From: DAISIL01 sp036822015
GTDB lineage: Bacteria; Bacteroidota; Bacteroidia; Cytophagales; Bernardetiaceae
NCBI GenBank assembly: GCA_036822015.1
Contig: DAISIL010000088.1
Location: 1-8,726, forward strand
Length of the DNA stretch: 8,726 nt
Direction of reading: 5' to 3'
The notes beneath the pieces are model-generated. The model was not told the DNA's origin. It did no database searches and worked only from the letters and a program-made list of their open reading frames with translations. The translations under genes and the position numbers were made by a program. Of the stretch, positions 1-7,539 are shown in pieces (position 1 is the first letter of the stretch; every line of letters starts with the position of its first letter).

Positions 1-1064
1 GCTGTATGTTGTATCAACTCTTCAAAAGTTGCAATGGCTTCATCATTTTCTTTGTTTTTGTAATACGCAATGCCCTTCAGATACAAGACCTCAAAAGATT
101 CGGGAGCGATAGCTAGGCAAGAATCGGCCGCCCGAACGGCTGCTCGGTAGTTGTTTTCGAGGAGATACAAGCGGGATAAGTCACCAAAATACTTGGCATC
201 GTGGACACGTTCGTCAAGTTCAATGATTCGTTTGTGCGAATGACTGATTGCTTCTTTTCGTTCCTCTTCCTGTTGGAGTAGGTTATTGAACAGGACGCGG
301 GCTTTGGTGTACTCGGGATTGACCTGCAAGGCGCGCTCGAGAAACTGATGTCCTTGTGTCCACTCATAAAAGAAAAAATAAGCATAGCCGAGGGCGTACC
401 AATGGTCAGGAGAAATATATTGTAGTTTTTGTAAGTATTTTTCGTTTTTGATTTCTTTGTAATGCTTACCCACCGTAACAAAATCTGCCTTGGCCGCCGC
501 CGCTTCAATGATAAGGTAGCGCAACTGATCGACATCGAGGCGGTCTTTGTGTTGTTGGAGGAGTGGTTCTCCGAGTTGGATAGCCTTGTCAAAATTATTG
601 GCTTGAAAATGTGCCTTGACCTCAAGCAGAGCAAGTTTGGGCGAAATATCTTTATCTATCTTCCTGATCTCTTTGATATAACCCAAGGTCTCTTTGGGGA
701 GCGTTTCCAGCTGATCGTAGGTTTGGAGGATACGCAAGAGGATGGCACGACGGTTTTTGTGGTCTTCGGACTGCTCGAGTTCGGTTTGGAGTGTGCTAGC
801 CGCAATGCCAAAACTGATCTGGGCCTCACGATCACGGCCCAACTGCTCTTGTGTTTTGCCGAGCATTAACCAAACAGCCGACTTTTCAGGCGATAACTCA
901 CTGGCTTCTTGAAGGAACTTTAAGGCTTCGTTGTACTGCTTTTGGGTAAAATGCTTTCGGGCATTGAGAAAAAGTGTTTCTGTGGCATTATCGTCTTGTG
1001 CATAACTTTGTACAGTATGAATAAACGAAATAACCAATAGTCCTATAAAAAATCGAATCATCAT
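1..1064 (-). CDS. Secreted TPR-repeat protein (3' end outside window)
   Basis: The minus strand reads open without a stop from ATG 1064 to the left edge, giving about 354 residues; the end of the gene lies outside the window. Residues 1-23 look like a signal peptide (MMIRFFIGLLVISF, then HTVQSYAQ, cleavage likely after A-Q). The mature part is helical with TPR-like units. One lies near residues 27-60 (LFLNARKHFTQKQYNEALKF). Others lie in the middle (WYALGYAYFF ... FLERALQVNPEY) and towards the visible end (LYLKGIAYYKNKENDEAIAT). TPRs mediate protein-protein contacts, so a periplasmic or envelope scaffold is likely, but the partner is unknown. A second in-frame ATG at 1061 is an equally possible start; no clear Shine-Dalgarno is seen. 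It lies 21 nt downstream of miaE on the same strand and is probably co-transcribed with it. Confidence 0.85.
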   Translation of the reverse strand, partial: MMIRFFIGLLVISFIHTVQSYAQDDNATETLFLNARKHFTQKQYNEALKFLQEASELSPEKSAVWLMLGKTQEQLGRDREAQISFGIAASTLQTELEQSEDHKNRRAILLRILQTYDQLETLPKETLGYIKEIRKIDKDISPKLALLEVKAHFQANNFDKAIQLGEPLLQQHKDRLDVDQLRYLIIEAAAAKADFVTVGKHYKEIKNEKYLQKLQYISPDHWYALGYAYFFFYEWTQGHQFLERALQVNPEYTKARVLFNNLLQQEEERKEAISHSHKRIIELDERVHDAKYFGDLSRLYLLENNYRAAVRAADSCLAIAPESFEVLYLKGIAYYKNKENDEAIATFEELIQHT

Positions 1065-1085
1065 GGGCAATCAATAAAAGGATAG

Positions 1086-1667
1086 TTAGTGCATACGGTC
1101 GCCCCGAAGTTCCATGGTAGCCAAGATTTGGGCTTCGTAGTCCAGGAAAGCCTGCCAGCGCAGATCGGTTTCTGCTCGTCCACAATACCGCCTGGCTAAG
1201 GAGATGAAGTTGGTGTAGTGGCGTGCTTCCGAGATCATGAACTCGTAATAAAACCGGCATAAAGCCGGATCATCGAGTTGCTCGGAAAGCAACTTAAAAC
1301 GCTCACAACTGCGGGCTTCGATCAAGGCGCAGCTCAACAGTTGGTCGCGGAGTTTATCGATGCGGTCTCCGCCTTTGATCATAAACTCGCGCAGCCGTAC
1401 CACATACATATCCTTTCGCGGCTTGCCGAGCATGAGTTTGCGCTGGCGTAACTGCTCCAATACCAACTCAAAGTGGTTCCATTCCTCGGCCACAACGGGC
1501 GTAAGGGTATCGACAAGTTCATCCAAATCCGAATACTGTACAATGAGCGAAATACAGGTGGAGGCTGCTTTTTGTTCACAATAAGCGTGATCGGAGAGGA
1601 TAAACTCGAGGCTTTTCTGGGCAACATCGGCCCAGCGTGGATCCGTGGGAAGTTTGAGGTGCAACAT
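1086..1667 (-). CDS. miaE: tRNA-(ms2io6A)-hydroxylase MiaE
   Basis: 193-residue protein of the MiaE family. MiaE is a diiron monooxygenase that hydroxylates the isopentenyl side chain of 2-methylthio-N6-isopentenyladenosine at tRNA position 37, next to the anticodon. The ligand pattern of the ferritin-like four-helix bundle is complete: E31 (HAYCEQKAA), E62 and H65 (EEWNHFE), E117 (LIEARSCERF), E147 and H150 (ISEARHYTNF). The length matches the family. The start ATG 1667 gives an N-terminus (MLHLKLPTDPRW) of the usual family form. It is divergent from the coiled-coil gene at 1768, with about 100 nt between the starts, and is first in a likely two-gene unit with the TPR gene downstream. The substrate is inferred from family membership. 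Confidence 0.93.
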   Translation of the reverse strand: MLHLKLPTDPRWADVAQKSLEFILSDHAYCEQKAASTCISLIVQYSDLDELVDTLTPVVAEEWNHFELVLEQLRQRKLMLGKPRKDMYVVRLREFMIKGGDRIDKLRDQLLSCALIEARSCERFKLLSEQLDDPALCRFYYEFMISEARHYTNFISLARRYCGRAETDLRWQAFLDYEAQILATMELRGDRMH

Positions 1668-1734
1668 GGGAACGAAAGTAGGTATTTTTTTTCATTTTTT
1701 GTGGATGGCATTAGGTTTTTTTTGGGGCATTCAT

Positions 1735-1742
1735 TATTTTTG
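1735..1742 (+). promoter_or_regulatory. Candidate Bacteroidota -7 element for the coiled-coil/murF-alr unit
   Basis: TATTTTTG fits the Bacteroidota -7 consensus TAnnTTTG exactly and lies 25 nt before the chosen ATG at 1768. There is no convincing -33 TTG at the usual 17-23 nt spacing; the nearest TTTG, at 1721-1724, is only 10 nt away. The region is T-rich, so a chance match is possible. Confidence 0.25.
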
Positions 1743-1767
1743 ATGAATCAATAATTTGCTTCTGCTA

Positions 1768-2634
1768 ATGAACCTCAAGGTTATTCAACAAAGTCCTACG
1801 GCTTTACTCAAAGTGTTTGGTGCGCTGCTGCTCTTGATCGCGGGAGTGGCTTATTTGTTTGCTTCAGGTGAAGCCAACGTACAAAAAGAAAAAGCACAAG
1901 AACACGAGTTTCTTATCAAGGACATCCGCAAGAAATCCGAAGAACACCTCCAGACGATTCAGGAGCAAGAAAAAAAACTGGCTGCCCAGGAAGAAGAACT
2001 CAAAAAAATGCAGGAATCCTTAGCCAAAGCCCAATCCCAGCTCGACAACAAAGGCATACAAATTGATGCCAAGGAAGGAAACATTGATGCCCTCCGCCGA
2101 CAAATCAGCGAACTCCGAGACGACAAACAACGCTTACACGGTATCATCGACGACCGAGCCAGAGAATCCAAAGAGGTCGCTGAACGAAACAAAGAACTCA
2201 ATGAGCTATTGAAGGATTTGCAACAACAAATCAAAGAAGCCCAGGACGAACTCCGAGACAGCAGAAAAGCCTACCAAAAACAACAAGAAGTCCTGGATCA
2301 ACTCAAAGAGGCCTATCAGGTAGCCGAGCGCAGCGAAAAGCAACTCCAGCAGCAACTCAACAAATCGCTCTCCGAGTCTTCGATGACCCGTACCGAACTC
2401 AACCGTACCAAGATCGAACTCAACGATGCCCGTACCGAACTCAAAATCCTCAAAAGTAGCCAGCAACAACAGCAACTCCAGCAGCAACTCCAAAACCAAC
2501 AGCAGGCAGCCCAAATTCAAGGGCAACTCTCTCACCAAACAGAAACCAACGCTAGCGTTATCAAAATTTTGGCTATCCTGGCAGTAATTGTTATGTTCTC
2601 GGTTTTTGTGATGTACACCTTGCGGCAAAATTGA
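1768..2634 (+). CDS. Coiled-coil protein with N- and C-terminal membrane segments
   Basis: 288 residues from ATG 1768. An in-frame TTG at 1756 would add only four residues, and the ATG is preferred. Residues 13-31 (LLKVFGALLLLIAGVAYLF) form a hydrophobic helix, and residues about 264-283 (IKILAILAVIVMFSVFVMYT) form a second. The roughly 200 residues between are highly charged heptad-type coiled coil, followed by a glutamine-rich stretch near residues 230-255. Part of the coil is built from DNA-level repeats: CCCGTACCGAACTCAA occurs at 2387-2402 and 2429-2444, exactly 42 nt (two heptads) apart. Basic residues outside both helices (K4, K15 and the terminal R) favour cytoplasmic ends and a periplasmic coil, which is an inference. 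I recognise no named family. It ends 4 nt before murF-alr and is very probably translated from the same mRNA, which hints at an envelope role. Confidence 0.85.
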   Translation: MNLKVIQQSPTALLKVFGALLLLIAGVAYLFASGEANVQKEKAQEHEFLIKDIRKKSEEHLQTIQEQEKKLAAQEEELKKMQESLAKAQSQLDNKGIQIDAKEGNIDALRRQISELRDDKQRLHGIIDDRARESKEVAERNKELNELLKDLQQQIKEAQDELRDSRKAYQKQQEVLDQLKEAYQVAERSEKQLQQQLNKSLSESSMTRTELNRTKIELNDARTELKILKSSQQQQQLQQQLQNQQQAAQIQGQLSHQTETNASVIKILAILAVIVMFSVFVMYTLRQN

Positions 2635-2638
2635 GTGA

Positions 2639-5005
2639 ATGATTGAAAGCATAGTCGGTATCCCTACGCATTTGCAGTGGCTCACAGATAGTCGTGATCT
2701 TTCTCTACCCGAGCAGACGCTTTTTTTTGCCATCCGAGGCAAGCAGCACGACGGGCATCAATTTATCCCCCAGCTGGTTGAAGCTGGCGTGAGGCATTTT
2801 GTCGTAGAGAGAGGCTTTGAAGCCACTACCGCAGGATGTTTTTTTTATGCCGTACCGGACGTGATCGCGACCTTGCAAGCTCTGGCATCTCATCACCGGT
2901 CTCAATTTCGCTTGCCTGTCATTGCCATTACGGGCAGCAACGGCAAGACCATCATCAAAGAGTGGCTTTTTGAAACGCTCAAAGAAAACTTTATTATTGC
3001 AAAAAGTCCAAAAAGTTTTAATTCCCAAATCGGTGTACCACTTTCTGTACGCATCCTGAATGCCCGCCATGAGCTGGGGATTTTTGAGGCGGGTATTTCG
3101 GAGCGGGGCGAGATGGCGCGTTTGGCGCCCATCATCGCTCCGAGTATCGGTGTGTTCACTAATCTTGGCTCGGCACATGATGAGGGTTTTGAAAGCCGTG
3201 CCGAGAAAGCCCGCGAGAAAGCCCTGCTTTTTCGTGATTGCCCGCTGGTGATTTATCCAGCTGCTTATCCCGAAATCACGGCGGCCTTACCCAACGCTAC
3301 GGGGGCTTGGCACTGGATATGCCCCCCCAAAAACGGAGGTATTCAAATTCGTTATCAATCTGAAAATCTGTTGTTTAATGTGCCTTTCGATGATTTTCCT
3401 TCGATGGAAAACGCTGCTACCGTGGCTGTTGTCTTGCATACGCTAGGGCTAAGCCAGGAACACATCCAGCAGCGACTTCAACAGCTTTCGGGTGTTCCGA
3501 TGCGCTTGAGCATCAAGCGGGGCATTCAGCAAGGCATCCTCGTCGATGATACCTACAACAACGATTTGGCTGGGCTTGCCGTCGCCCTGGATTTTCTACA
3601 AACGCACGCCCCCCATGCCGATAAAGTGGCCATCCTGTCTGATATTCCCCAAACTGGGCTATCACCCGAGACGCGCTACGCCCAGGTCAAAGCCCTGTGT
3701 AATCAAAAAAACATTTCAACAATCATTTATGTAGGAAAAAGCAGTTTCCCGAGCGAAACAGAAAGTCTTTTTTTTGAAGACACCCAAAGCCTTCTGACAT
3801 ACCTTGATACACCGCCTGCGATGGCACTTCTTCAACGCAAAGCCGTGTTGGTGAAAGGTGCGCGTGCTTTTGGCTTTGAACGAGTGGTGCAACGGCTCGA
3901 GGAGAAAATTCACGGAACACGCCTAGAAATCAACCTAACCGCGCTGCGCCACAACCTAAACGTATATCGCCGCTGGCTACCTGCCCATACGCGCTTACTC
4001 GTGATGGTCAAGGCTTTTGCCTATGGGAGCGGCAACCGTGAAGTCGCTCGTTTGCTTGAGCACCAGCACGTGGACTACCTCGGGGTAGCCTACGTGGACG
4101 AGGGCGTAACGCTGCGCCAAGAGGGCATTCGCCTGCCCATTCTGGTACTTAACCCCACGCCAGAGAGCTTTCCGCTGCTGCTGCGCTATGACCTCGAGCC
4201 AGAGTTGTATAGCTTGCGTTTATGCAAAGCATGGATTCGATTTCTGAATACGCAACAAATAACGATTCCTCCCTCGGCTCATCTCAAACTCGATACGGGG
4301 ATGCGCCGCCTGGGCCTGACTTCGGATGATCTTCCCGAGCTAGAACGGCTTTTGCGGGAGTACCCCTTCCCGGTGGCTAGTATTTTTACGCATCTATCGG
4401 CTGCGGATATGCCCGAAGAGGATGACTTCACCAGGCAGCAAGTAGCTCATTTTCAAGAAAATTACCAAAAAATTGCCGCCTGGCTACCAAGCCCTCCCTT
4501 GCGCCATATCCTCAACTCGGCTGGCATCGAACGCTTTCCCGAGTATGCCTTCGAGATGGTGCGCTTAGGTATCGGTCTTTATGGTATCGCCACTTCTACG
4601 CGCTTACCCGAAGCCTTGCTGCCCATCAGTACGCTCAAAACGACAATTTCACAAATTAAAACCTTATCTGCTCACCAAAGCATCGGCTATGGACGCGCCG
4701 GCCGTGCATCCGCAACGGGTATGCGCACGGCCACGGTCGCGATTGGTTATGCTGACGGTTATCCGAGGCATTTTAGTCGGGGTGTGGGGCGGATGTATGT
4801 GCGCGGAAAAGCCGCCCCCGTGGTGGGCAACGTCTGTATGGATATGTGTATGCTCGACATCACGGACATCCCCGAAGCAAGGGAGGGCGACGAAGTAACC
4901 GTTTTTGGGTCGTGGGTAGAGGCGGCGGCAGCCATCGGGACAATCCCCTACGAACTCCTGACCAACATCGGGGCGAGGGTCAGGCGGGTGTTTTTTGAGG
5001 ACTAG
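2639..5005 (+). CDS. murF-alr: Bifunctional UDP-MurNAc-tripeptide:D-Ala-D-Ala ligase / alanine racemase (MurF-Alr fusion)
   Basis: 788-residue fusion. The N-terminal half (about 1-420) is MurF, the cytoplasmic ATP-dependent ligase that adds D-Ala-D-Ala to the UDP-MurNAc tripeptide. It has the P-loop TGSNGKT (K103), EAGISERGEM, TNLGSAHDEGF and the DDTYNNDLAGL motif. The C-terminal half (about 425-788) is PLP-dependent alanine racemase, which supplies D-Ala. The PLP lysine is K458 (VMVKAFAYGSG), followed by HLKLDTGMRRLGL, VRLGIGLYGI, the catalytic-tyrosine motif IGYGRAG (Y684) and GNVCMDM. The protein ends in the usual IGARVRRVF. All key residues are present in both halves, so both activities are expected. 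This fusion is characteristic of Bacteroidota. ATG 2639 follows the upstream stop by 4 nt, suggesting translational coupling with the coiled-coil gene. Confidence 0.95.
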   Translation: MIESIVGIPTHLQWLTDSRDLSLPEQTLFFAIRGKQHDGHQFIPQLVEAGVRHFVVERGFEATTAGCFFYAVPDVIATLQALASHHRSQFRLPVIAITGSNGKTIIKEWLFETLKENFIIAKSPKSFNSQIGVPLSVRILNARHELGIFEAGISERGEMARLAPIIAPSIGVFTNLGSAHDEGFESRAEKAREKALLFRDCPLVIYPAAYPEITAALPNATGAWHWICPPKNGGIQIRYQSENLLFNVPFDDFPSMENAATVAVVLHTLGLSQEHIQQRLQQLSGVPMRLSIKRGIQQGILVDDTYNNDLAGLAVALDFLQTHAPHADKVAILSDIPQTGLSPETRYAQVKALCNQKNISTIIYVGKSSFPSETESLFFEDTQSLLTYLDTPPAMALLQRKAVLVKGARAFGFERVVQRLEEKIHGTRLEINLTALRHNLNVYRRWLPAHTRLLVMVKAFAYGSGNREVARLLEHQHVDYLGVAYVDEGVTLRQEGIRLPILVLNPTPESFPLLLRYDLEPELYSLRLCKAWIRFLNTQQITIPPSAHLKLDTGMRRLGLTSDDLPELERLLREYPFPVASIFTHLSAADMPEEDDFTRQQVAHFQENYQKIAAWLPSPPLRHILNSAGIERFPEYAFEMVRLGIGLYGIATSTRLPEALLPISTLKTTISQIKTLSAHQSIGYGRAGRASATGMRTATVAIGYADGYPRHFSRGVGRMYVRGKAAPVVGNVCMDMCMLDITDIPEAREGDEVTVFGSWVEAAAAIGTIPYELLTNIGARVRRVFFED

Positions 5006-5054
5006 AAAAGCCATGCCAACGGTGAGTTTTTTGGGGTGAACGCACAAACGATCT

Positions 5055-5086
5055 TTTGTGTAGAACGTTTTATCGGTGTATCTTGT
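5055..5086 (+). promoter_or_regulatory. Candidate Bacteroidota -33/-7 promoter for the hydrolase gene
   Basis: TTTG at 5055-5058 is followed after 20 nt by TATCTTGT at 5079-5086, close to the -33 TTTG / -7 TAnnTTTG pattern and spacing. The predicted transcript would begin near 5093, about 15 nt before ATG 5107. It lies in the 101-nt gap after murF-alr, which supports a separate transcript for the hydrolase. The -7 box is imperfect, so this is tentative. Confidence 0.33.
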
Positions 5087-5106
5087 CATAACCAAACATT
5101 TTTTTG

Positions 5107-5952
5107 ATGATGCACGAAACGACAGTACAGATTCCGAGCGGATTGAAGATCAATTACCTTGACTTTGGTGGAGAGGGAATGCCCCTACTTCTTACCCACG
5201 GGCTGACGGCCAATGCACACGCCTTCGACGGACTAATGGCGGCAGGACTTACCCAACATCACCGCGTAATCTCCCTGGACTTGCGGGGGCGCGGCAAAAG
5301 CGACAAGCCCGAGACGGGTTATCAGATGCGCGATCATGTCGCGGATGTCGTGGCCGTCATGGATGAACTTGGGCTGGGGCGGGTCATCCTGGGGGGGCAT
5401 TCGTTTGGGGCTTTCCTCACGATTTTTTTGGCGGCCCATCATCCCGAACGGGTCGAAAAGCTGATCCTCATGGATGCTGCTGCACGTCTGCACCCCGATA
5501 CACCGAAGCTGCTCGGGCCTACCTTGAGCCGATTAAGCCAAAAATACAACTCTTTCGATCAATATTTGGCGCAAATTAAGTCCTTGCCTTTTTTGGAAGA
5601 TGCCTGGGACGATCAAATGACCAGTTACTACCGTGCCGACGTAAAAGACCTCCCCGATGGTGGGGTAGCTCCCCGAGCTCATGCGGCACACATCGAGCAG
5701 GCACTCAAAGACCCGCTGGAGGTGGAGTGGTTGGCGTTGATCCGAAAAATCAAACAGCCTACCTTGTTCATCAATGCCCTCGGCGGATATGGAGCCGCAG
5801 GTGCGCCGCCGCTTGTCCCCCAAGACCTCGCCCAGGAGACCGTCCAAGCCCTATCCGACTGCCAATACCTCGTCGTGGATGGCAACCACCAGACGATGCT
5901 CTACGGAGAGGGAGCCAAGCAGATCGTAGCCGCAATTCAGGCATTTATCTAG
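5107..5952 (+). CDS. Alpha/beta-fold hydrolase
   Basis: 281 residues from ATG 5107; a second ATG at 5110 and a TTG at 5104 are also in frame. The alpha/beta-hydrolase fold is clear: oxyanion-loop LLLTHGLTANAHAFDG, the strand and turn VISLDLRGRGKSDKP, the nucleophile elbow GGHSFGAF with serine S99, and a C-terminal catalytic histidine H261 in VDGNHQTMLYG. The acid is not where expected: the loop after strand six reads LFINALGGYG (about 220-229), with no Asp or Glu. There is no signal peptide, so it is cytoplasmic. The substrate cannot be named; esterase, lactonase and epoxide-hydrolase-like activities all share this fold. The next gene starts 48 nt downstream and may be co-transcribed. Confidence 0.9.
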   Translation: MMHETTVQIPSGLKINYLDFGGEGMPLLLTHGLTANAHAFDGLMAAGLTQHHRVISLDLRGRGKSDKPETGYQMRDHVADVVAVMDELGLGRVILGGHSFGAFLTIFLAAHHPERVEKLILMDAAARLHPDTPKLLGPTLSRLSQKYNSFDQYLAQIKSLPFLEDAWDDQMTSYYRADVKDLPDGGVAPRAHAAHIEQALKDPLEVEWLALIRKIKQPTLFINALGGYGAAGAPPLVPQDLAQETVQALSDCQYLVVDGNHQTMLYGEGAKQIVAAIQAFI

Positions 5953-6000
5953 TGCTATCTACTAACTACCAGACACTTACACAAACACCATGCACTACCC

Positions 6001-6450
6001 ATGTTACAAACACACACCGTTTATGACCACCAAAACGTAACCATCACCTACCTTCCTGATCGGGCGTGTCTCGTCCTGGACTGGAATGGGGAGGTTGATA
6101 TGAACACCTACCAATCAGCACTCGAAGCCTGTCTGGAATACGCCAGGGCAGAGGGCGTGCGCTACTTTCTCGTCGATCAGGTACGCCTCAAGCAGGTTCC
6201 CCCCGAAGCCCAGGGTTGGTTGGTAACACACTGGTTTCCGGCTATGGAGGCTGCTAGCGACGCGCTTTTATTTTTTGCTATTGTCCCCTCCCAGCGGCTG
6301 TATGCCCGTATTGCGAGCAACAAAACGGCACATCAGGTACGGCAAAGTTCCGAAAAAAGCAAGGTGCATTACTTCCGGGATGTAGCTGCTGCCCAAGCCT
6401 GGCTCACAGAGCAAGCATCGGAAAAAATCAAATCAAACGCAGGGGCTTAG
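6001..6450 (+). CDS. Small STAS/SpoIIAA-like domain protein
   Basis: 149 residues with no signal peptide or membrane segment. The pattern is an N-terminal beta-rich part (VTITYLPDRACLVLDWNGEV), a helix (YQSALEACLEYARAEGV), a strand with an acidic end (RYFLVDQVRL), a second strand (ALLFFAIVPS) and a closing helix (AAAQAWLTEQ). This resembles the small STAS/SpoIIAA-like proteins common in Bacteroidota, which are often annotated as STAS/SEC14-like. Their biochemical role is poorly known, and a part in signalling is only an inference. Its last 23 bp overlap, tail to tail, the end of ctlX on the other strand. It follows the hydrolase by 48 nt with no obvious terminator between them. Confidence 0.8.
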   Translation: MLQTHTVYDHQNVTITYLPDRACLVLDWNGEVDMNTYQSALEACLEYARAEGVRYFLVDQVRLKQVPPEAQGWLVTHWFPAMEAASDALLFFAIVPSQRLYARIASNKTAHQVRQSSEKSKVHYFRDVAAAQAWLTEQASEKIKSNAGA

Positions 6451-7384
6451 GTGGCAAAAAGACCTCGGCAAGCATACACCGCGCACTACCGCCGCCGTAG
6501 CGTTCGATGGTGTAGAGGGGCGGTGTGAGCAAGCGACAACGCGCCTGCAAGAACCCGCGTTGCTGCTCATCCAGCGACTGGTAGGCCTGCTCCGAGATCA
6601 CCAACAGCCGCTCTTGCTGGGCATTCGTGATCTCGAGCATATTGCCGGCAAAGGCGTAGAGCTGGGCCATCGTGATGTCGAGGATGTCCTTTTGGGTATC
6701 GGTGAAGGCTTTTTCTAGCCGCTGCCAGTGTGCCGGATCGGGGATGGCTTCTTTGCAAATAACGACAAAATCTTGCCCGAGGCACATCAGGACGTTGGTA
6801 TGATAGATTGCTTGTCCGCTTTCATCCTGGGCATCAAAGGACAAGATACGGTAGCCGCTTTTCTTTTCAAAATCTTGAATTGCAGGGCTTTGTGTACGTG
6901 AGGAGAGTGCCGCATAGCCGATCTTGTGGGGGTGGTCAAAGATCATGCTGCCGGTACTTTCCAGAAAAACACCTTCTTCTTCCCAGTGCGTCAGGTCGTG
7001 CTGGGCCGTGATCCTGTACTCGCGCTCGAGCAGTTCGAGGATGCCGCTGCGGCGTTCGTGTCGGCGGTTGGGTGCTTCGAGTGGATACAAGATTACGTCT
7101 CCGTTGTGGTGCAGGGATAGCCAGTTGTTGGGGAAGATGGCATCGGGTTTTTCGGGTTCGGGGGTATCCTGGATGAGGTTTACCGTTACGCCGTGCTGCC
7201 GCAGGAGGGCAACAAAGCCATCAAACTCTGCCAGGGCTTGTTCCTGGATGTAGTTGGGGGAGCTATGGACGGTCTCCGCTTGAAAGGCGTTGCTTTCTGC
7301 GGTCTGAGGGTTGGGGCCAAACTGTGCGGGCCGTACCATCAGGAGGTGCGCGGTGGTGTGTGCGATCATGGCCGAAAAATACAA
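6428..7384 (-). CDS. ctlX: Arginine-deiminase-related hydrolase CtlX (citrulline utilization type)
   Basis: 318 residues of the guanidine-modifying (amidinotransferase/DDAH) superfamily, closest by motif to the CtlX group. The N-terminus has MVRPAQFGPNPQTAESNAFQ. Likely active-site positions are D81 (PDAIFPNNW), E142 (LESTGSM), H195 (YHTNVLM) and nucleophile C303 near the C-terminus (GGSARCMLAEVF). Such enzymes act on citrulline, arginine or methylated arginine through a covalent Cys intermediate; the exact substrate is not visible here. M6 (ATG 7369) is an alternative start giving MIAHTTAHLLMVRP and may be the real one. No ornithine transaminase or other arginine-pathway gene is next to it. 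It converges on the STAS-like gene with a 23-bp overlap, and upstream it abuts a decayed toxin gene, so its promoter lies within that remnant. Confidence 0.9.
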   Translation of the reverse strand: MYFSAMIAHTTAHLLMVRPAQFGPNPQTAESNAFQAETVHSSPNYIQEQALAEFDGFVALLRQHGVTVNLIQDTPEPEKPDAIFPNNWLSLHHNGDVILYPLEAPNRRHERRSGILELLEREYRITAQHDLTHWEEEGVFLESTGSMIFDHPHKIGYAALSSRTQSPAIQDFEKKSGYRILSFDAQDESGQAIYHTNVLMCLGQDFVVICKEAIPDPAHWQRLEKAFTDTQKDILDITMAQLYAFAGNMLEITNAQQERLLVISEQAYQSLDEQQRGFLQARCRLLTPPLYTIERYGGGSARCMLAEVFLPPKPLRLI

Positions 7385-7522
7385 AAGTCAGGCATAACAT
7401 CTCACTTTCACCGATACTGACAAAGCTAAAATAGAATACTTTTGAAGGATCACTTAAAAAATTCTTTTTAAAGTAATCATCATCAATGGAATATTGGTAT
7501 CTAAAACGCAATTTCTATTCAT
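7385..7522 (-). pseudogene. Frameshifted, truncated PIN-domain (VapC-like) toxin remnant
   Basis: From ATG 7522 the minus strand reads MNRNCVLDTNIPL. VLDTN is the first catalytic-Asp motif of PIN-domain RNases. This frame stops at 7454 after 22 codons. In the neighbouring frame, from about 7487 to 7401, the reading continues as IDDDYFKKNFLSDPSKV followed by FYFSFVSIGES. This resembles the next part of a VapC protein, where a strand ends in a conserved Glu (the second acidic residue). So a frameshift, perhaps with loss of a few residues, separates the two parts. The remaining C-terminal part is absent because ctlX begins at 7384. The start overlaps the antitoxin stop as ATGA (7519-7522), the usual arrangement of a toxin-antitoxin pair. 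The segment is visibly more AT-rich than its neighbours, consistent with horizontal origin. Such a fragment cannot encode an active toxin. Confidence 0.6.
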
Positions 7523-7539
7523 GGGGTGAGCATATTGAG
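7488..7539. repeat. 52-bp direct repeat, left copy
   Basis: Positions 7488-7539 are identical to 7708-7759. Beyond them similarity continues for about 13 nt with three substitutions (7540, 7543 and 7551 against 7760, 7763 and 7771). The repeat covers the last codons of the antitoxin-like reading frame (LNMLTP) and the first eleven codons of the PIN toxin. The copies are 220 bp apart with the N gap at the left edge of the right copy. Confidence 0.95.

Noticed and set aside
462..869. Open frame of 135 codons on the plus strand
   Set aside because: It lies wholly antisense to the TPR gene, whose frame is uninterrupted and has a signal peptide and repeat motifs. The plus-strand product shows no recognisable domain.
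5043..5060. Hairpin CACAAA / TTTGTG as a terminator after murF-alr
   Set aside because: Only a 6-bp AT-rich stem with a 6-nt loop, and no proper T-run follows. It also overlaps the candidate -33 box of the hydrolase promoter.
7263..7511. Minus-strand frame starting MRFRYQYS and running into the ctlX region
   Set aside because: Its first codons are the out-of-frame reading of the PIN start. Only the middle part (DDDYFKK to SIGES) is meaningful as the shifted remainder of the toxin, and the rest is a shadow of ctlX.
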